Assembly (NCBI GenBank): GCA_964517145.1
Contig: CAZFBN010000006.1
Span: forward strand, 11,946 to 75,945
Length of the DNA stretch: 64,000 nt
Origin: JADJNW01 sp964517145
GTDB taxonomy: Bacteria > Bacteroidota > Bacteroidia > Chitinophagales > Saprospiraceae
Direction: 5' to 3'
Part shown: positions 34,931-43,585 of the stretch, in pieces
Layout of the letters: the number at the start of each line of letters is the position of its first letter
Position numbering within the stretch: position 1 is the stretch's first letter
Notes under the pieces: model-generated
What the model was told of the DNA's origin: nothing
The model's input: the letters and a program-made list of their open reading frames with translations, nothing else
The model's database searches: none
Made by a program: the position numbers and the translations under genes

Positions 34931-35094
34931 ATAAATTTATTAAAAATTATACTTATTCTACCTTTTAGAGCACCTTGCGTTTACCCATTAATTTTTGGCT
35001 CAGTGCATTAAATTTATAACGAAAATTTTGTTAAAAAGCATATAAATCGTATCATTCGTATGGATTGCCATTGTAAAAAAATACCGATATAGCT

Positions 35095-36489
35095 ATGAGT
35101 CGCAATACTTCAATTCTTGCCTTTTGCCTTCTTTTACAGGTACTTACATTTGCACAAAAAAAATATGAACCGACCTGGGAATCGCTCGACGCGCGCCCAA
35201 TACCCACCTGGTTTGAAGACGCCAAGTTTGGCATTTTTATTCACTGGGGCGTGTATGCGGTGCCAGCGTATAGCCCGACGGTGCGTGACAGCGTGCATAT
35301 TTACGACCGCTATGCCGAGCATTACTGGCGACGCCTGGTACAACCCAATAGCACACAGCAATATTTTGTTGATTTTCAACAGAAAATGTATGGCAATAAA
35401 GCTACTTATCAAGATTTTGTAAAGGATTTTAAAGCCGAATTATTCGAGCCGAAGGACTGGGCGGAGCGATTTAAAAAAGCGGGTGCAAAATATGTGGTGC
35501 TCACGTCCAAGCATCATGAGGGTTTTCCGCTCTGGCAGTCGCCGCAAGCATGGAACTGGAACGCCGTAGATGTTGGTCCGAAACGAGATTTGCTGGGCGA
35601 CCTGACCAACGCTGTGCGTGCGGAAGGATTAAAAATGGGATATTATTATTCTTTACTCGAATGGTTCCATCCATTATATAAAAAAGAAACCATTAACCAG
35701 TATGTGAATGAACATATGATGCCGCAGATGAAAGATTTAGTAACGCGTTATAACCCTGATATCTTGTGGCCCGATGGCGAGTGGGATTACCCTTCGAGTG
35801 TATTAAAAAGTACAGATTTTTTAGCATGGTTGTATAATGAATCGCCGGTGAAACAGACCGTTATTACAAATGATCGCTGGGGGCAGGAAACACGCGGCAA
35901 ACACGGTGGTTATTACACGACCGAATATGATTTGATACATAATGGCATTTTTATGGATCAGGGCTATGCGCATCCCTGGGAGGAGTGCAGAGGCATAGCA
36001 GGGTCGTTTGGATATAATAGAATGGAAATTTTGGAAGATTATTCTACTTCAGAAGAATTAATTCACATTTTAGTAAATAAAGTAGCCAGGGGCGGTAATT
36101 TATTATTAAATATCGGTCCGACAGCGGATGGACGTATTCCGGTGATTATGCAACAACGATTATCTGATATGGGTAAGTGGCTGGAAGTCAACGGAGAAGG
36201 TATTTACGGTACACGCCGCTGGGAAAAAGCGCCCGCCATTGATGCAAATACAAAAGTGTTTTTTACAAAAAAAGGCAAAGATCTGTATGTAATTTGTACG
36301 CAGTTTCCTACGCAAGCCATTGTTATTGAGGGAATTAAAGCGCCAGCAGCCGTTCGTATGCTCGGATTGAAAGCGCCCGTGCAATATAATTTTAAAAAAG
36401 GGAAGTTGACTCTTATGCCCCCACCGGTTTCGCCGGCAAACAATCCTTGCGATTATGCCTGGGTCTTTAAATTGGAAAACGCGCTGTGA
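35095..36489 (+). CDS. Alpha-L-fucosidase, GH29
   Basis: 464 residues with a signal peptide (LAFCLLLQVLTFAQ). The catalytic barrel shows WFEDAKFGIFIHWGVYAVPAY, KYVVLTSKHHEGFPLW, and YNPDILWPDGEWD in which D227 aligns with the GH29 nucleophile. LLLNIGPTADGRIP near residue 340 and a C-terminal beta domain complete the family layout. The enzyme removes fucose from glycans, in the periplasm or on the cell surface. A GH78 rhamnosidase lies about 2.4 kb downstream on the same strand, so deoxy-sugar-rich polysaccharide use is plausible. No SusC/SusD pair is next to it. Confidence 0.94.
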   Translation: MSRNTSILAFCLLLQVLTFAQKKYEPTWESLDARPIPTWFEDAKFGIFIHWGVYAVPAYSPTVRDSVHIYDRYAEHYWRRLVQPNSTQQYFVDFQQKMYGNKATYQDFVKDFKAELFEPKDWAERFKKAGAKYVVLTSKHHEGFPLWQSPQAWNWNAVDVGPKRDLLGDLTNAVRAEGLKMGYYYSLLEWFHPLYKKETINQYVNEHMMPQMKDLVTRYNPDILWPDGEWDYPSSVLKSTDFLAWLYNESPVKQTVITNDRWGQETRGKHGGYYTTEYDLIHNGIFMDQGYAHPWEECRGIAGSFGYNRMEILEDYSTSEELIHILVNKVARGGNLLLNIGPTADGRIPVIMQQRLSDMGKWLEVNGEGIYGTRRWEKAPAIDANTKVFFTKKGKDLYVICTQFPTQAIVIEGIKAPAAVRMLGLKAPVQYNFKKGKLTLMPPPVSPANNPCDYAWVFKLENAL

Positions 36490-36686
36490 ATCAGTATTTC
36501 AGACATTTGGCTAAAATTATTCAAGCATTTTGATTTATGATTGATTTAAGTATTTTTTTATGTTAAATTTGTGCTCAAATATGGTAGTTTTCATTGAATT
36601 ATCCGGTCATTCGCGCAAATAAACAAAATCCCCGTTTTATTTACGGTATTGCTTAAATACTAAAATTTTATTATAATTTTTATTCA

Positions 36687-37061
36687 ATGAATAAGAAGCA
36701 TATTTTGGTTTGCGATGATGACGCCGAAATTCTTGACATCATAACGCAGGCGCTAGAGCTCAATCCTCATTACAAAACCATTCGTTTTAGTACAGGCATT
36801 GAAGTGTTGAATTATCTCAAGAACAGATCGCCGCTGCCCGATTTGTTGATTCTCGATTTGTGGCTGCCCGATGTGGATAGCGATGAAATCATACCGATTA
36901 TTCGCAAAGATGAGGCAGCAAAATCAATTCCCATTATTTTAATTTCTGCCATTATTAATGTGGAAATTATTGCAAAAAATTTAGGAGTCGAAAGCTATCT
37001 TTCTAAGCCGTTTTTGATCGATGAGTTGGAATACAAAGTGAATCAACTATTAATGAATTAA
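36687..37061 (+). CDS. Single-domain response regulator
   Basis: 124 residues, a receiver domain alone. The acidic pocket is D9-D11 (VCDDD), the phospho-acceptor lies in LLILDLWLPDVD, the switch serine in IILISA and the lysine in YLSKPF. No output domain is present, so it signals by protein contact, like CheY or Spo0F-type relays. No histidine kinase is adjacent. Its TAA stop overlaps the stop of the convergent membrane-protein gene in a shared TTAA (37058-37061). Confidence 0.93.
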   Translation: MNKKHILVCDDDAEILDIITQALELNPHYKTIRFSTGIEVLNYLKNRSPLPDLLILDLWLPDVDSDEIIPIIRKDEAAKSIPIILISAIINVEIIAKNLGVESYLSKPFLIDELEYKVNQLLMN

Positions 37062-37585
37062 GGTTTTTCGTCATCAAAATCGGGCGATAATTCAGTAATG
37101 ATGTGCAAAACGGTCATTCTCAAAATAAGAATGATACTTGCCATCAAACCTGCTAATAATCCATTTAGTAAAGACAGCAAATAGTAAATGTATTTGAACC
37201 AGTCGCCCGGAATTTCTTTAAACTCACCAACAGGCAGGCATAATGTTACTAATAACAAGATGCTTCCCAAAAAAGTATAGGTTGAAATAACCGCTGCTGC
37301 GCGAACGCTGTCATAAATTTCTTTATTAAACTGTTTATCAACGTTACTTGTAAGGCTTAAAATAGCCAGCATCAGTGCCAGAATGGTGGCAGAAGAAGTA
37401 GCAACCGCGCTCCCGAAAAACAAACTTGGGTTTTGCAGGGCATACAGCAATTCAATGGCTTTAGCCGATCCATATATATAACCGACGGCATACGGTTGTA
37501 AAATGGCAACAAAAAATCCGATTGCCACCGCGATCCACAAATGGCGGCGCACAACGGGTTGGTACATTATTTCTATCAATTTCAT
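37058..37585 (-). CDS. Four-helix membrane protein of unknown function
   Basis: 175 residues if it begins at the ATG at 37585 (MKLIEIMYQPVVRRHLW). The frame is open to an ATG at 37714, but that would add a basic stretch and overlap the divergent lipoprotein start at 37697, so the shorter form is preferred. Four hydrophobic segments are seen (WIAVAIGFFVAILQPYAVG; ATSSATILALMLAILSL; STYTFLGSILLLVTLCL; LSLLNGLLAGLMASIILIL). The region LFFGSAVATSSATILALMLAILSLTSN is reminiscent of a conserved Bacteroidota membrane family, but I cannot name it. The 3' end overlaps the response-regulator gene by 4 nt. Confidence 0.7.
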   Translation of the reverse strand: MKLIEIMYQPVVRRHLWIAVAIGFFVAILQPYAVGYIYGSAKAIELLYALQNPSLFFGSAVATSSATILALMLAILSLTSNVDKQFNKEIYDSVRAAAVISTYTFLGSILLLVTLCLPVGEFKEIPGDWFKYIYYLLSLLNGLLAGLMASIILILRMTVLHIITELSPDFDDEKP

Positions 37586-37696
37586 GCGGATAGAACGTTT
37601 CTTTTTATCATAAAACGTAATTTGATGCCATTGTTCGCCAGCGTTTTTATTGGTATCTTTCCAAACTTTAATTTCTTTGTAGCATCGTTGCTTTCC

Positions 37697-37990
37697 ATGA
37701 CTGTACGACTTCAAATTGCTTGCATAATAATTTTAATGTGCTTGTTGGGCTGCACCGAGCAGATCCCGCAAAATAGCGTTAATTTATATCCGGTGAAAAT
37801 GGGCAAAAATTATGGCTACATCAATGCACAAGGGCAAGTAATAATCGAGCCTATCTTCTTCAGTGTCAATTGGTTTAGCGAGAATAGAGCCATTGTCGAA
37901 ACAGCGCCTGGTCGCAAAGCAATGATTAATAAAAAAGGTAATATTATATTTCAGGATACAACCGGATTTTTACACATTGAAGTTGTTTAA
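37697..37990 (+). CDS. Short WG-repeat lipoprotein, possibly truncated
   Basis: 97 residues from ATG 37697 with a lipoprotein signal (IACIIILMCLLGCTEQ). It holds about one and a half WG-type repeats: KMGKNYGYINAQGQVIIEPIFFSV and APGRKAMINKKGNIIFQ. WG-repeat proteins normally have many such units, so this looks like the front of a longer protein. The next WG-repeat frame starts 105 nt later in the same frame, separated by several stop codons, which fits a broken gene. An independent short lipoprotein is also possible. Confidence 0.6.
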   Translation: MTVRLQIACIIILMCLLGCTEQIPQNSVNLYPVKMGKNYGYINAQGQVIIEPIFFSVNWFSENRAIVETAPGRKAMINKKGNIIFQDTTGFLHIEVV

Positions 37991-38095
37991 AATTAAAGAT
38001 TTTATTTAATATGACAGAGGCAATTCGACGCTACATTCTCTTGTTCAAGAGTAGATTGTTGAATCTTCCAAAATACGAGAACGTAGGAGCTTAGT

Positions 38096-38863
38096 TTGAA
38101 AAGATATTACGATTTTTCATTAATTTTAAACAAGCTCATTGAATATAAAGATGGCTTGGTACGATTTAATAAAAAGGAAAAAAGTTGTTTTCTCGACAGC
38201 CTGGGGCAGGTGCGATTTTGCCTGTCCGATTCCATTTTATTTGCCGAAACGGCTTTCTCCTGCGAGCGTTTGCTGATTCGGCATGCGGCGGGCTATTTCG
38301 CTTACCTCGATCCTTACGGGAAGGAAGTGTATCGTTTTCAACGCGGTTTTCCGCGCAATTACGCAGAAGACCTGGCACGTCGCAATTTTAATGGACGAAC
38401 TTGTTTTTTTAATAAAAATGGCAAAAGGGTATTTTGTGTGCAAGGTCCGGCGAATGATTTTAGCAGCGGTCGGGCTTTAATTGAAAAAAAAGGTACTATT
38501 CATTACATTGATAACAAAGGACGAATCAAAATTAAGCAATTACAGTATGATCGGGTTACTTCTTTTGTAAATGGTTTTGCATTGGTAGAAAAAAATAATA
38601 AATTTGGCTTTATTGATACAGCTGGTGCTGAAGTCGTTCCACCCAAGTATGAAAAGTGTTTGAATTTTTCTGAAGAATTGGCGGTAGTGCAAATGGCTGA
38701 AAATCAATGGGTTTTTGTCGATCGTAACAATAAGCAGGCGTTGCCGCAAACCTTTGAAGCCATAGCTGCACCAGGTTTTAGGGGGGAGTTGGCATATGTT
38801 CGATATAATGGCAGCTGGGGGTATGTTGATAAGAAAGGAATTATGATATGGATTACTAAATAA
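38096..38863 (+). pseudogene. WG-repeat protein, probable 3' part of a disrupted gene
   Basis: 255 codons beginning at TTG 38096; there is no ATG near the front and no signal peptide, although its repeats (DGLVRFNKKEKSCFLDSLGQVRF, AGYFAYLDPYGKEVYRF, NKFGFIDTAGAEVVPPKYEK, GSWGYVDKKGIMIW) are WG units that usually occur in secreted proteins. It lies in the same frame as the short WG lipoprotein upstream, after five in-frame stops in 105 nt. A 27-codon frame at 38011-38094 occupies that gap. The simplest reading is one ancestral WG lipoprotein interrupted by a small replacement; a functional TTG-started gene cannot be excluded. Confidence 0.5.
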
Positions 38864-38909
38864 TATTGTATTTTTTTTATAAAATTGGACTTTTATAAAA
38901 AATACTACC

Positions 38910-41297
38910 ATGAAATTCACAATAAGTTGCTTCTTGTTTATAATAGCTCAGTTGTTATTTGCACAAGAAGCCAAATTTGCAAAACCCTGGGACGCTTTTT
39001 GGATTGCGGTACCTCATGAATCGCCCAAAGACTACGGCGTATATCTTTTTCGGAAAAAAATGGAGCTGCCGACTAAACCAACCACTTTTCCGATCTATGT
39101 GTCTGGCGATCAACGGTATAAGTTGTTCATAAACGGAAAACTAGCTTCGCTTGGTCCGGCGCGGGGCGACCTGTACCACTGGTATTATGAAACGGTGGAT
39201 ATTGCCTCATTTTTACAAGAAGGTGAAAATCAACTAGCTGCGATAGTGTGGAATGACGGTGACCAGACACCTGTAGCGCAGATTTCGTTGCGAACGGCGT
39301 TTATCATGCAAGGCGCTACGCCGGAAGCTGCCGTGGTGAATACTAACAAAAGCTGGAAATGCAAGCGAGAAAAGGCGTACCAACCTTTGAAACCAGATTT
39401 GATCTATACGTATTATGTATCAGGTTCTGGAGATTTTGTGGACATGAATCAAGCAAGTATAGGCTGGAAAAATGAAGATTTTAACGATAGTAACTGGCTG
39501 AATGCGAGCCAATTAGAGCCTGGTGTGCCTAAAGGTGTATTCGATTGGGGAACTGGCTGGATGCTCGAACCTCGCCAGATTCCGCAGATGGAACTGAGTC
39601 CGCAGCGCTTGCAAAAAGTCCGAAAAGCAGAAGGGGCGCAGGTTCCAGCGAATTTTCCTACACAAAAAGCGGCATTTACCATTCCTGCCAACACCAAAGC
39701 GACTATTTTATTGGATCAAACTTTTTTGACCAATTCTTATCCGACCCTTGTTTTTAGCAAAGGCAAAAACGCTTCTATTTCAATGAGTTATGCTGAAGGT
39801 CTGTATGTCAACGAAGGCGATGATAAAGATTGGAAAACCCAGCATCAAAAAGGCAATCGCAATGAAATTGAAGGTAAACGATTTGTCGGCAAGGAAGATC
39901 GCATTATCTCCAATGGTTCTGATAATCAGGAGTTTACTTCGCTCTGGTGGCGAACCTACCGCTATTTGCAATTGCAAATTGAAACGAAAAATGAACCATT
40001 AGTAATCGAAGATTTATACGGCACTTTCACTGGTTATCCGTTTGAATTGAAAGCGACATTTGATGCGGGAGATCCCGTTTTAAATCAAATCATGGACATC
40101 GGCTGGCGCACGGCGCGGCTTTGCGCGGGCGAGACCTACATGGATACGCCGTATTACGAGCAATTACAATACGTAGGCGATACCCGTATTCAATGCTTGA
40201 TTTCTTTGTACAATAGCGGCGATGATCGGCTGATGCGGCAAGCCATCAATTTGATTGACCATTCTCGATTAGCTGAGGGCATCACGATGAGTCGCTATCC
40301 CACTCGGGAACAACAGATTATTCCGCCGTTTTCATTGTGGTGGATCGCTATGCTGCACGATTATTGGATGTACCGACCCGATGCGGATTTTGTAAAATCC
40401 AAACTGCCCGGTATGCGCCAGGTATTACATTTTTTTAGTCAATTTCAACAGGCGGATGGCTCGCTGAAGGATGCGCCATATTGGAATTTTACCGACTGGT
40501 GCGAGGATGAAGGCTGGGATCGAGGCGTGGCGCCGATTGGTAAAAACGGGAATTCGGCAGCAATGGACTTGCAATTATTGTGGGCATTGCAAATAGCGGC
40601 TGAATTGGAAAAAAATCTGGGTTCGCCGGAATTTTCTGACAAATATCAACAAGCGGCAACGCAATTGCAATCCACCATCCGTCAAAAATATTGGAACGCA
40701 GAAAAATTATTATATGCGGATACGCCTGAAAAAGATTTTTATTCACAACATGTGAATGCTTTAGCGATTCTTACCAATACTGCTAATAACTTGGAAAACA
40801 AAGCATTAGCCAATAAAATTTTACAAGATACTTCACTCGCGTCAGCCACTATTTACTTCCAGTATTATACTCATTTAGCACTGATCAAAGCTGGTTTGGG
40901 CAATGATTACCTGAATTGGCTCGACGTTTGGAAAGAAAATTTGGCGCAAGGGATGACCACCCTCGCCGAAATTTCTGACATCAACAATACCCGTTCCGAC
41001 TCGCACGCCTGGGGCGCTCATCCGAATATTGAATTTTTACGAACGGTTTTAGGCATTGACAGCGCAGCGCCAGGATTTCAAAAAGTGAAAATTGAGCCGC
41101 ACTTAGGGAATTTAAATAGTGCATCCGGCAGCATGCCACATCCAAATGGCACAATTTCAGCTAGTTATAAAAAAGAAAAAGGCATTTGGACAGCGGAGAT
41201 TACCCTGCCGAAAAATACGAGGGGCGTGTTGGTTTGGAAGGGAAAGGAGTATGCGTTGGCACAAGGAGAAAAGAACGTTATAAAAAATTTGCAATGA
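38910..41297 (+). CDS. Alpha-L-rhamnosidase-like glycoside hydrolase, GH78
   Basis: 795 residues with a signal peptide (ISCFLFIIAQLLFAQ). The N-terminal 250 residues are beta-sandwich carbohydrate-binding modules (VYLFRKKMELP, YKLFINGKLASLGPARGDLYHWYYETVDI is the typical GH78 N-terminal block). The alpha/alpha-toroid follows with DTPYYEQLQYVGDTRIQ, containing the probable general-acid Glu, then WNFTDWCED and the late TLAEISDINNTRSDSHAWGAHP, which carries the second Glu. It would release terminal rhamnose, outside the cytoplasm. It follows the WG-repeat genes and is in the same neighbourhood as a GH29 fucosidase. Rhamnosidase activity is by family; fine specificity is unknown. Confidence 0.9.
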   Translation: MKFTISCFLFIIAQLLFAQEAKFAKPWDAFWIAVPHESPKDYGVYLFRKKMELPTKPTTFPIYVSGDQRYKLFINGKLASLGPARGDLYHWYYETVDIASFLQEGENQLAAIVWNDGDQTPVAQISLRTAFIMQGATPEAAVVNTNKSWKCKREKAYQPLKPDLIYTYYVSGSGDFVDMNQASIGWKNEDFNDSNWLNASQLEPGVPKGVFDWGTGWMLEPRQIPQMELSPQRLQKVRKAEGAQVPANFPTQKAAFTIPANTKATILLDQTFLTNSYPTLVFSKGKNASISMSYAEGLYVNEGDDKDWKTQHQKGNRNEIEGKRFVGKEDRIISNGSDNQEFTSLWWRTYRYLQLQIETKNEPLVIEDLYGTFTGYPFELKATFDAGDPVLNQIMDIGWRTARLCAGETYMDTPYYEQLQYVGDTRIQCLISLYNSGDDRLMRQAINLIDHSRLAEGITMSRYPTREQQIIPPFSLWWIAMLHDYWMYRPDADFVKSKLPGMRQVLHFFSQFQQADGSLKDAPYWNFTDWCEDEGWDRGVAPIGKNGNSAAMDLQLLWALQIAAELEKNLGSPEFSDKYQQAATQLQSTIRQKYWNAEKLLYADTPEKDFYSQHVNALAILTNTANNLENKALANKILQDTSLASATIYFQYYTHLALIKAGLGNDYLNWLDVWKENLAQGMTTLAEISDINNTRSDSHAWGAHPNIEFLRTVLGIDSAAPGFQKVKIEPHLGNLNSASGSMPHPNGTISASYKKEKGIWTAEITLPKNTRGVLVWKGKEYALAQGEKNVIKNLQ

Positions 41298-41636
41298 TTA
41301 GGCGGCGGCAAAACCCGTGTACGGGCGCTTGTAAGGTGCATGAAACGCCAGAACAATATCTTCTTTAGGCACACCTGCATCGAGTAGCTCGTTGGCAACG
41401 CCGTATTCCGTCCAGTCTTCTTGTATCCAGATCTTCTCCCCCTTCAAATCCATATGAATGGTGCATCCGTGAATGCGTTTCATGTTATCCCAGCCCACTT
41501 TCATGAGGTAAAAATGTCCTTTTTCATCATCTGTAACAACCTGACTTTCATATTCATCGTATGCCTTCACAGGTGTATAAACATGGTTTTGCAAAATTTG
41601 CTTGATGATGGAACGGTATTGCATTATCTTATCCAT
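41298..41636 (-). CDS. xisI: XisI-family protein
   Basis: 112 residues matching XisI, first described as an excision-control factor for the fdxN element in heterocystous cyanobacteria. Family signature: YDEYESQVVTDDEKGHFYLMKVGWDNMKRIHGCTIHMDLKGEKIWIQEDWTEYGVANELLDAGVPKEDIVLAFH. The start may be ATG 41636 (13 nt overlap with xisH) or ATG 41624, which gives a TAATG stop/start junction. Tight coupling to xisH is clear. There is no nif element here, so the cyanobacterial name says little about its role; XisHI pairs are widespread and behave like an exchangeable two-gene module. Confidence 0.9.
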   Translation of the reverse strand: MDKIMQYRSIIKQILQNHVYTPVKAYDEYESQVVTDDEKGHFYLMKVGWDNMKRIHGCTIHMDLKGEKIWIQEDWTEYGVANELLDAGVPKEDIVLAFHAPYKRPYTGFAAA

Positions 41637-42034
41637 AATTCTATACTTTGAGTAGTGGGATTAAAAATCAACAATTTCAACTCCTCTTCTTCAATCGTAA
41701 TCTGAATAAATTCTTTCTTAAAAAATTTTTCATAAGCATCCAAAGGCACTGCCAAAAAAATGTCTCGCTCAATATTCGAAACACGTAACATCCGCCGATA
41801 GTTGATGTACTGTCCTAACGTTTCATGGAAGGTATAAATCATAGAGCGTTCCAGGAAACTTTTCACTTCCACTACAATTTTCTCCGAACCTTTCTCCGCT
41901 GCGAATATCTTTTCAGCACCTAAATCTATGGCTATATCAATATCTCCATATTCCACACGAAATGGATCATGTGTAATAATCCATCCATCATTTATTAAGG
42001 CTGATTTCACCGAATTATGAAAAAGATCTCTCAT
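41624..42034 (-). CDS. xisH: XisH-family protein (PD-(D/E)XK-like)
   Basis: 136 residues. The order GDIDIAIDLGAEKIFAAEKGSEKIVVEVKSF resembles the D...ExK core of PD-(D/E)XK nucleases, and GQYINYRRML follows as in that fold. XisH is the standard partner of XisI; the two genes overlap and are co-translated. The start is ATG 42034. Upstream is a 151-bp divergent region shared with paaA containing a palindromic operator, which might also affect xisH. Nuclease activity is a fold-based prediction only. Confidence 0.88.
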   Translation of the reverse strand: MRDLFHNSVKSALINDGWIITHDPFRVEYGDIDIAIDLGAEKIFAAEKGSEKIVVEVKSFLERSMIYTFHETLGQYINYRRMLRVSNIERDIFLAVPLDAYEKFFKKEFIQITIEEEELKLLIFNPTTQSIELWIR

Positions 42035-42119
42035 TTATAAAAACCAAAAATTTTGCTTACAAAATACAATTTTTAATAAAAATAAAGAAGGCAGGGTTCA
42101 ATACTGTTTAAAAATTGAC

Positions 42120-42135
42120 ACGAACAAATGTTCGT
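42120..42135. promoter_or_regulatory. Palindromic operator upstream of paaA
   Basis: ACGAACAAATGTTCGT: 7-bp perfect arms with a 2-nt centre, typical of TetR-family operators (PaaR-type regulators control paa genes in many bacteria). It covers the -33 region of the paaA promoter, so binding would repress. No TetR gene lies in the window. Confidence 0.65.
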
Positions 42136-42154
42136 TTTTATAGTTAAAAGGTTG

Positions 42155-42162
42155 TATCTTTG
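42155..42162 (+). promoter_or_regulatory. paaA promoter -7 box
   Basis: TATCTTTG 24 nt before the paaA ATG, giving a short leader. The -33 position, 20 nt upstream, falls within the palindromic operator. Confidence 0.6.
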
Positions 42163-42185
42163 TTGCAAACTAAGAATTTTAAGCC

Positions 42186-43148
42186 ATGCAAGCTGTATCG
42201 AATAGTGCGTTAGAACAAGAATTTCAGGCGAGAATTGATCGGGAAGAGAAAATTGAACCGAAAGATTGGATGCCCGAAACGTATCGAAAAACCTTGATTC
42301 GGCAGATTTCGCAGCACGCGCATTCTGAGATTGTGGGGATGTTGCCGGAAGGAAATTGGATTACCCGTGCGCCGTCACTGCGTCGCAAAGTGGCTTTGAT
42401 TGCCAAGGTGCAGGACGAAGCCGGTCATGGTTTGTACTTGTATGCCGCTGCGGAAACCCTTGGTATTGACCGAGATACACTTTTGGAAGAATTGCATACG
42501 GGCAAAGCAAAATATAGCAGCATTTTCAATTATCCCACCACGACTTGGGCGGACATGGGCGCGATTGGTTGGCTCGTGGATGGCGCTGCGATTATGAATC
42601 AGGTGCCGCTGTGCCGCACGTCCTATGGTCCTTACGCGCGGGCGATGGTGCGCGTTTGTAAGGAAGAAAGTTTTCACCAGCGTCAGGGCTACGAAATTAT
42701 GTTGACCCTTTCGCGTGGTACGGAGGAGCAGAAGCGCATGGCGCAGGATGCCCTTAATCGTTGGTGGTGGCCAAGCCTAATGATGTTTGGTCCGAGCGAC
42801 AAGGATTCGCAGCACACCGAGCAGAGTATGAAATGGCGCATCAAGCGTTTTACGAATGATGAATTGCGGCAGCGCTTTGTCGATATCACCGTTCCTCAGG
42901 CGGAATTCCTGGGCTTAACCGTGCCTGATCCTGATTTAAAATGGAATGAAGTAACCAGTCATTACGAGTTTGGCGAAATCAATTGGGACGAGTTTTGGAA
43001 TGTGGTAAAAGGCAATGGTCCTTGCAATCGCCAGCGCCTCAAAGCGCGCGTAAAAGCGTATGAAAATGGCGAATGGGTGCGGGAAGCAGCGTTGGCATAT
43101 GCCGAAAAGCGACGCAAACGAGAGGAGGAAACGGTTAAAGTGGCATAA
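42186..43148 (+). CDS. paaA: Phenylacetyl-CoA epoxidase subunit PaaA
   Basis: 320 residues, catalytic oxygenase subunit of the di-iron multicomponent enzyme that epoxidises the ring of phenylacetyl-CoA. Ferritin-like fold with metal motifs E78-x-x-H81 (VQDEAGHGLY) and E161-x-x-H164 (CKEESFHQRQGYE). The N-terminal EPKDWMPETYRKTLIRQISQHAHSEIVGMLPEGNWI and the region WWWPSLMMFGPSDKDSQHTEQSMKWRIK are diagnostic. First gene of paaABC, with its own promoter and operator. It needs PaaC, PaaB and an electron-delivery protein (PaaE), which is not in this window. Confidence 0.97.
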   Translation: MQAVSNSALEQEFQARIDREEKIEPKDWMPETYRKTLIRQISQHAHSEIVGMLPEGNWITRAPSLRRKVALIAKVQDEAGHGLYLYAAAETLGIDRDTLLEELHTGKAKYSSIFNYPTTTWADMGAIGWLVDGAAIMNQVPLCRTSYGPYARAMVRVCKEESFHQRQGYEIMLTLSRGTEEQKRMAQDALNRWWWPSLMMFGPSDKDSQHTEQSMKWRIKRFTNDELRQRFVDITVPQAEFLGLTVPDPDLKWNEVTSHYEFGEINWDEFWNVVKGNGPCNRQRLKARVKAYENGEWVREAALAYAEKRRKREEETVKVA

Positions 43149-43219
43149 GAAACTTAGTGCCCAAGGGACTTAGAGAACGAGCGCGGCAACAATTATCAAT
43201 CATTAATTGACAATTATAA

Positions 43220-43504
43220 ATGAAAAAGGACTGGCCCCTGTGGGAAATTTTTATAAGAAGTAAAAATGGTTTAAGCCACAAACACGTTGGTAGCCTGCAC
43301 GCTGCGGATGCGCAAATGGCTATTGAAAACGCCCGCGATGTTTATACTCGTCGCAACGAAGGCGTGAGCATTTGGGTGGTGGAATCGAAACACATTACTG
43401 CCTCCAGCCCTAACCAAGCGGAGTCACTCTTTGACCCGGCAGATGACAAAGTGTACCGCCACCCTACTTTTTATGACTTACCGGATGAGGTGAAGCATAT
43501 TTGA
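43220..43504 (+). CDS. paaB: Phenylacetyl-CoA epoxidase subunit PaaB
   Basis: 94 residues: MKKDWPLWEIFIRSKNGLSHKHVGSLHAADAQMAIENARDVYTRRNEGVSIWVVESKHI followed by the conserved tail DDKVYRHPTFYDLPDEVKHI. PaaB bridges PaaAC heterodimers in the epoxidase. It follows paaA by 71 nt; the gap contains stutter words ACAATTATCAATC/TTAATTGACAATT. Confidence 0.95.
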   Translation: MKKDWPLWEIFIRSKNGLSHKHVGSLHAADAQMAIENARDVYTRRNEGVSIWVVESKHITASSPNQAESLFDPADDKVYRHPTFYDLPDEVKHI

Positions 43505-43517
43505 TTTAAGTTCTTAG

Positions 43518-43584
43518 GGTTTTGGTGTTAGAGTGTTTTTGTACCAAAATACCATCGCACCAAAACACCAAAACACCATCACAC
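43518..43584. repeat. Inverted stutter repeat between paaB and paaC
   Basis: GTTTTGGTG (43519-43527) is the reverse complement of CACCAAAAC (43558-43566), and ACCAAAACACC is repeated just after. This short hairpin-forming stretch sits inside the paa operon, where it might tune the ratio of subunits. Confidence 0.6.
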
Positions 43585-43585
43585 A

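Noticed and set aside
37586..37714. N-terminal extension of the four-helix membrane protein
   Set aside because: It would overlap the divergent lipoprotein start and adds a basic stretch before a good start at 37585.
38011..38094. 27-codon frame MTEAIRRYILLFKSRL... between WG-repeat pieces
   Set aside because: Too short to judge; more likely part of the disrupting segment than an independent gene.
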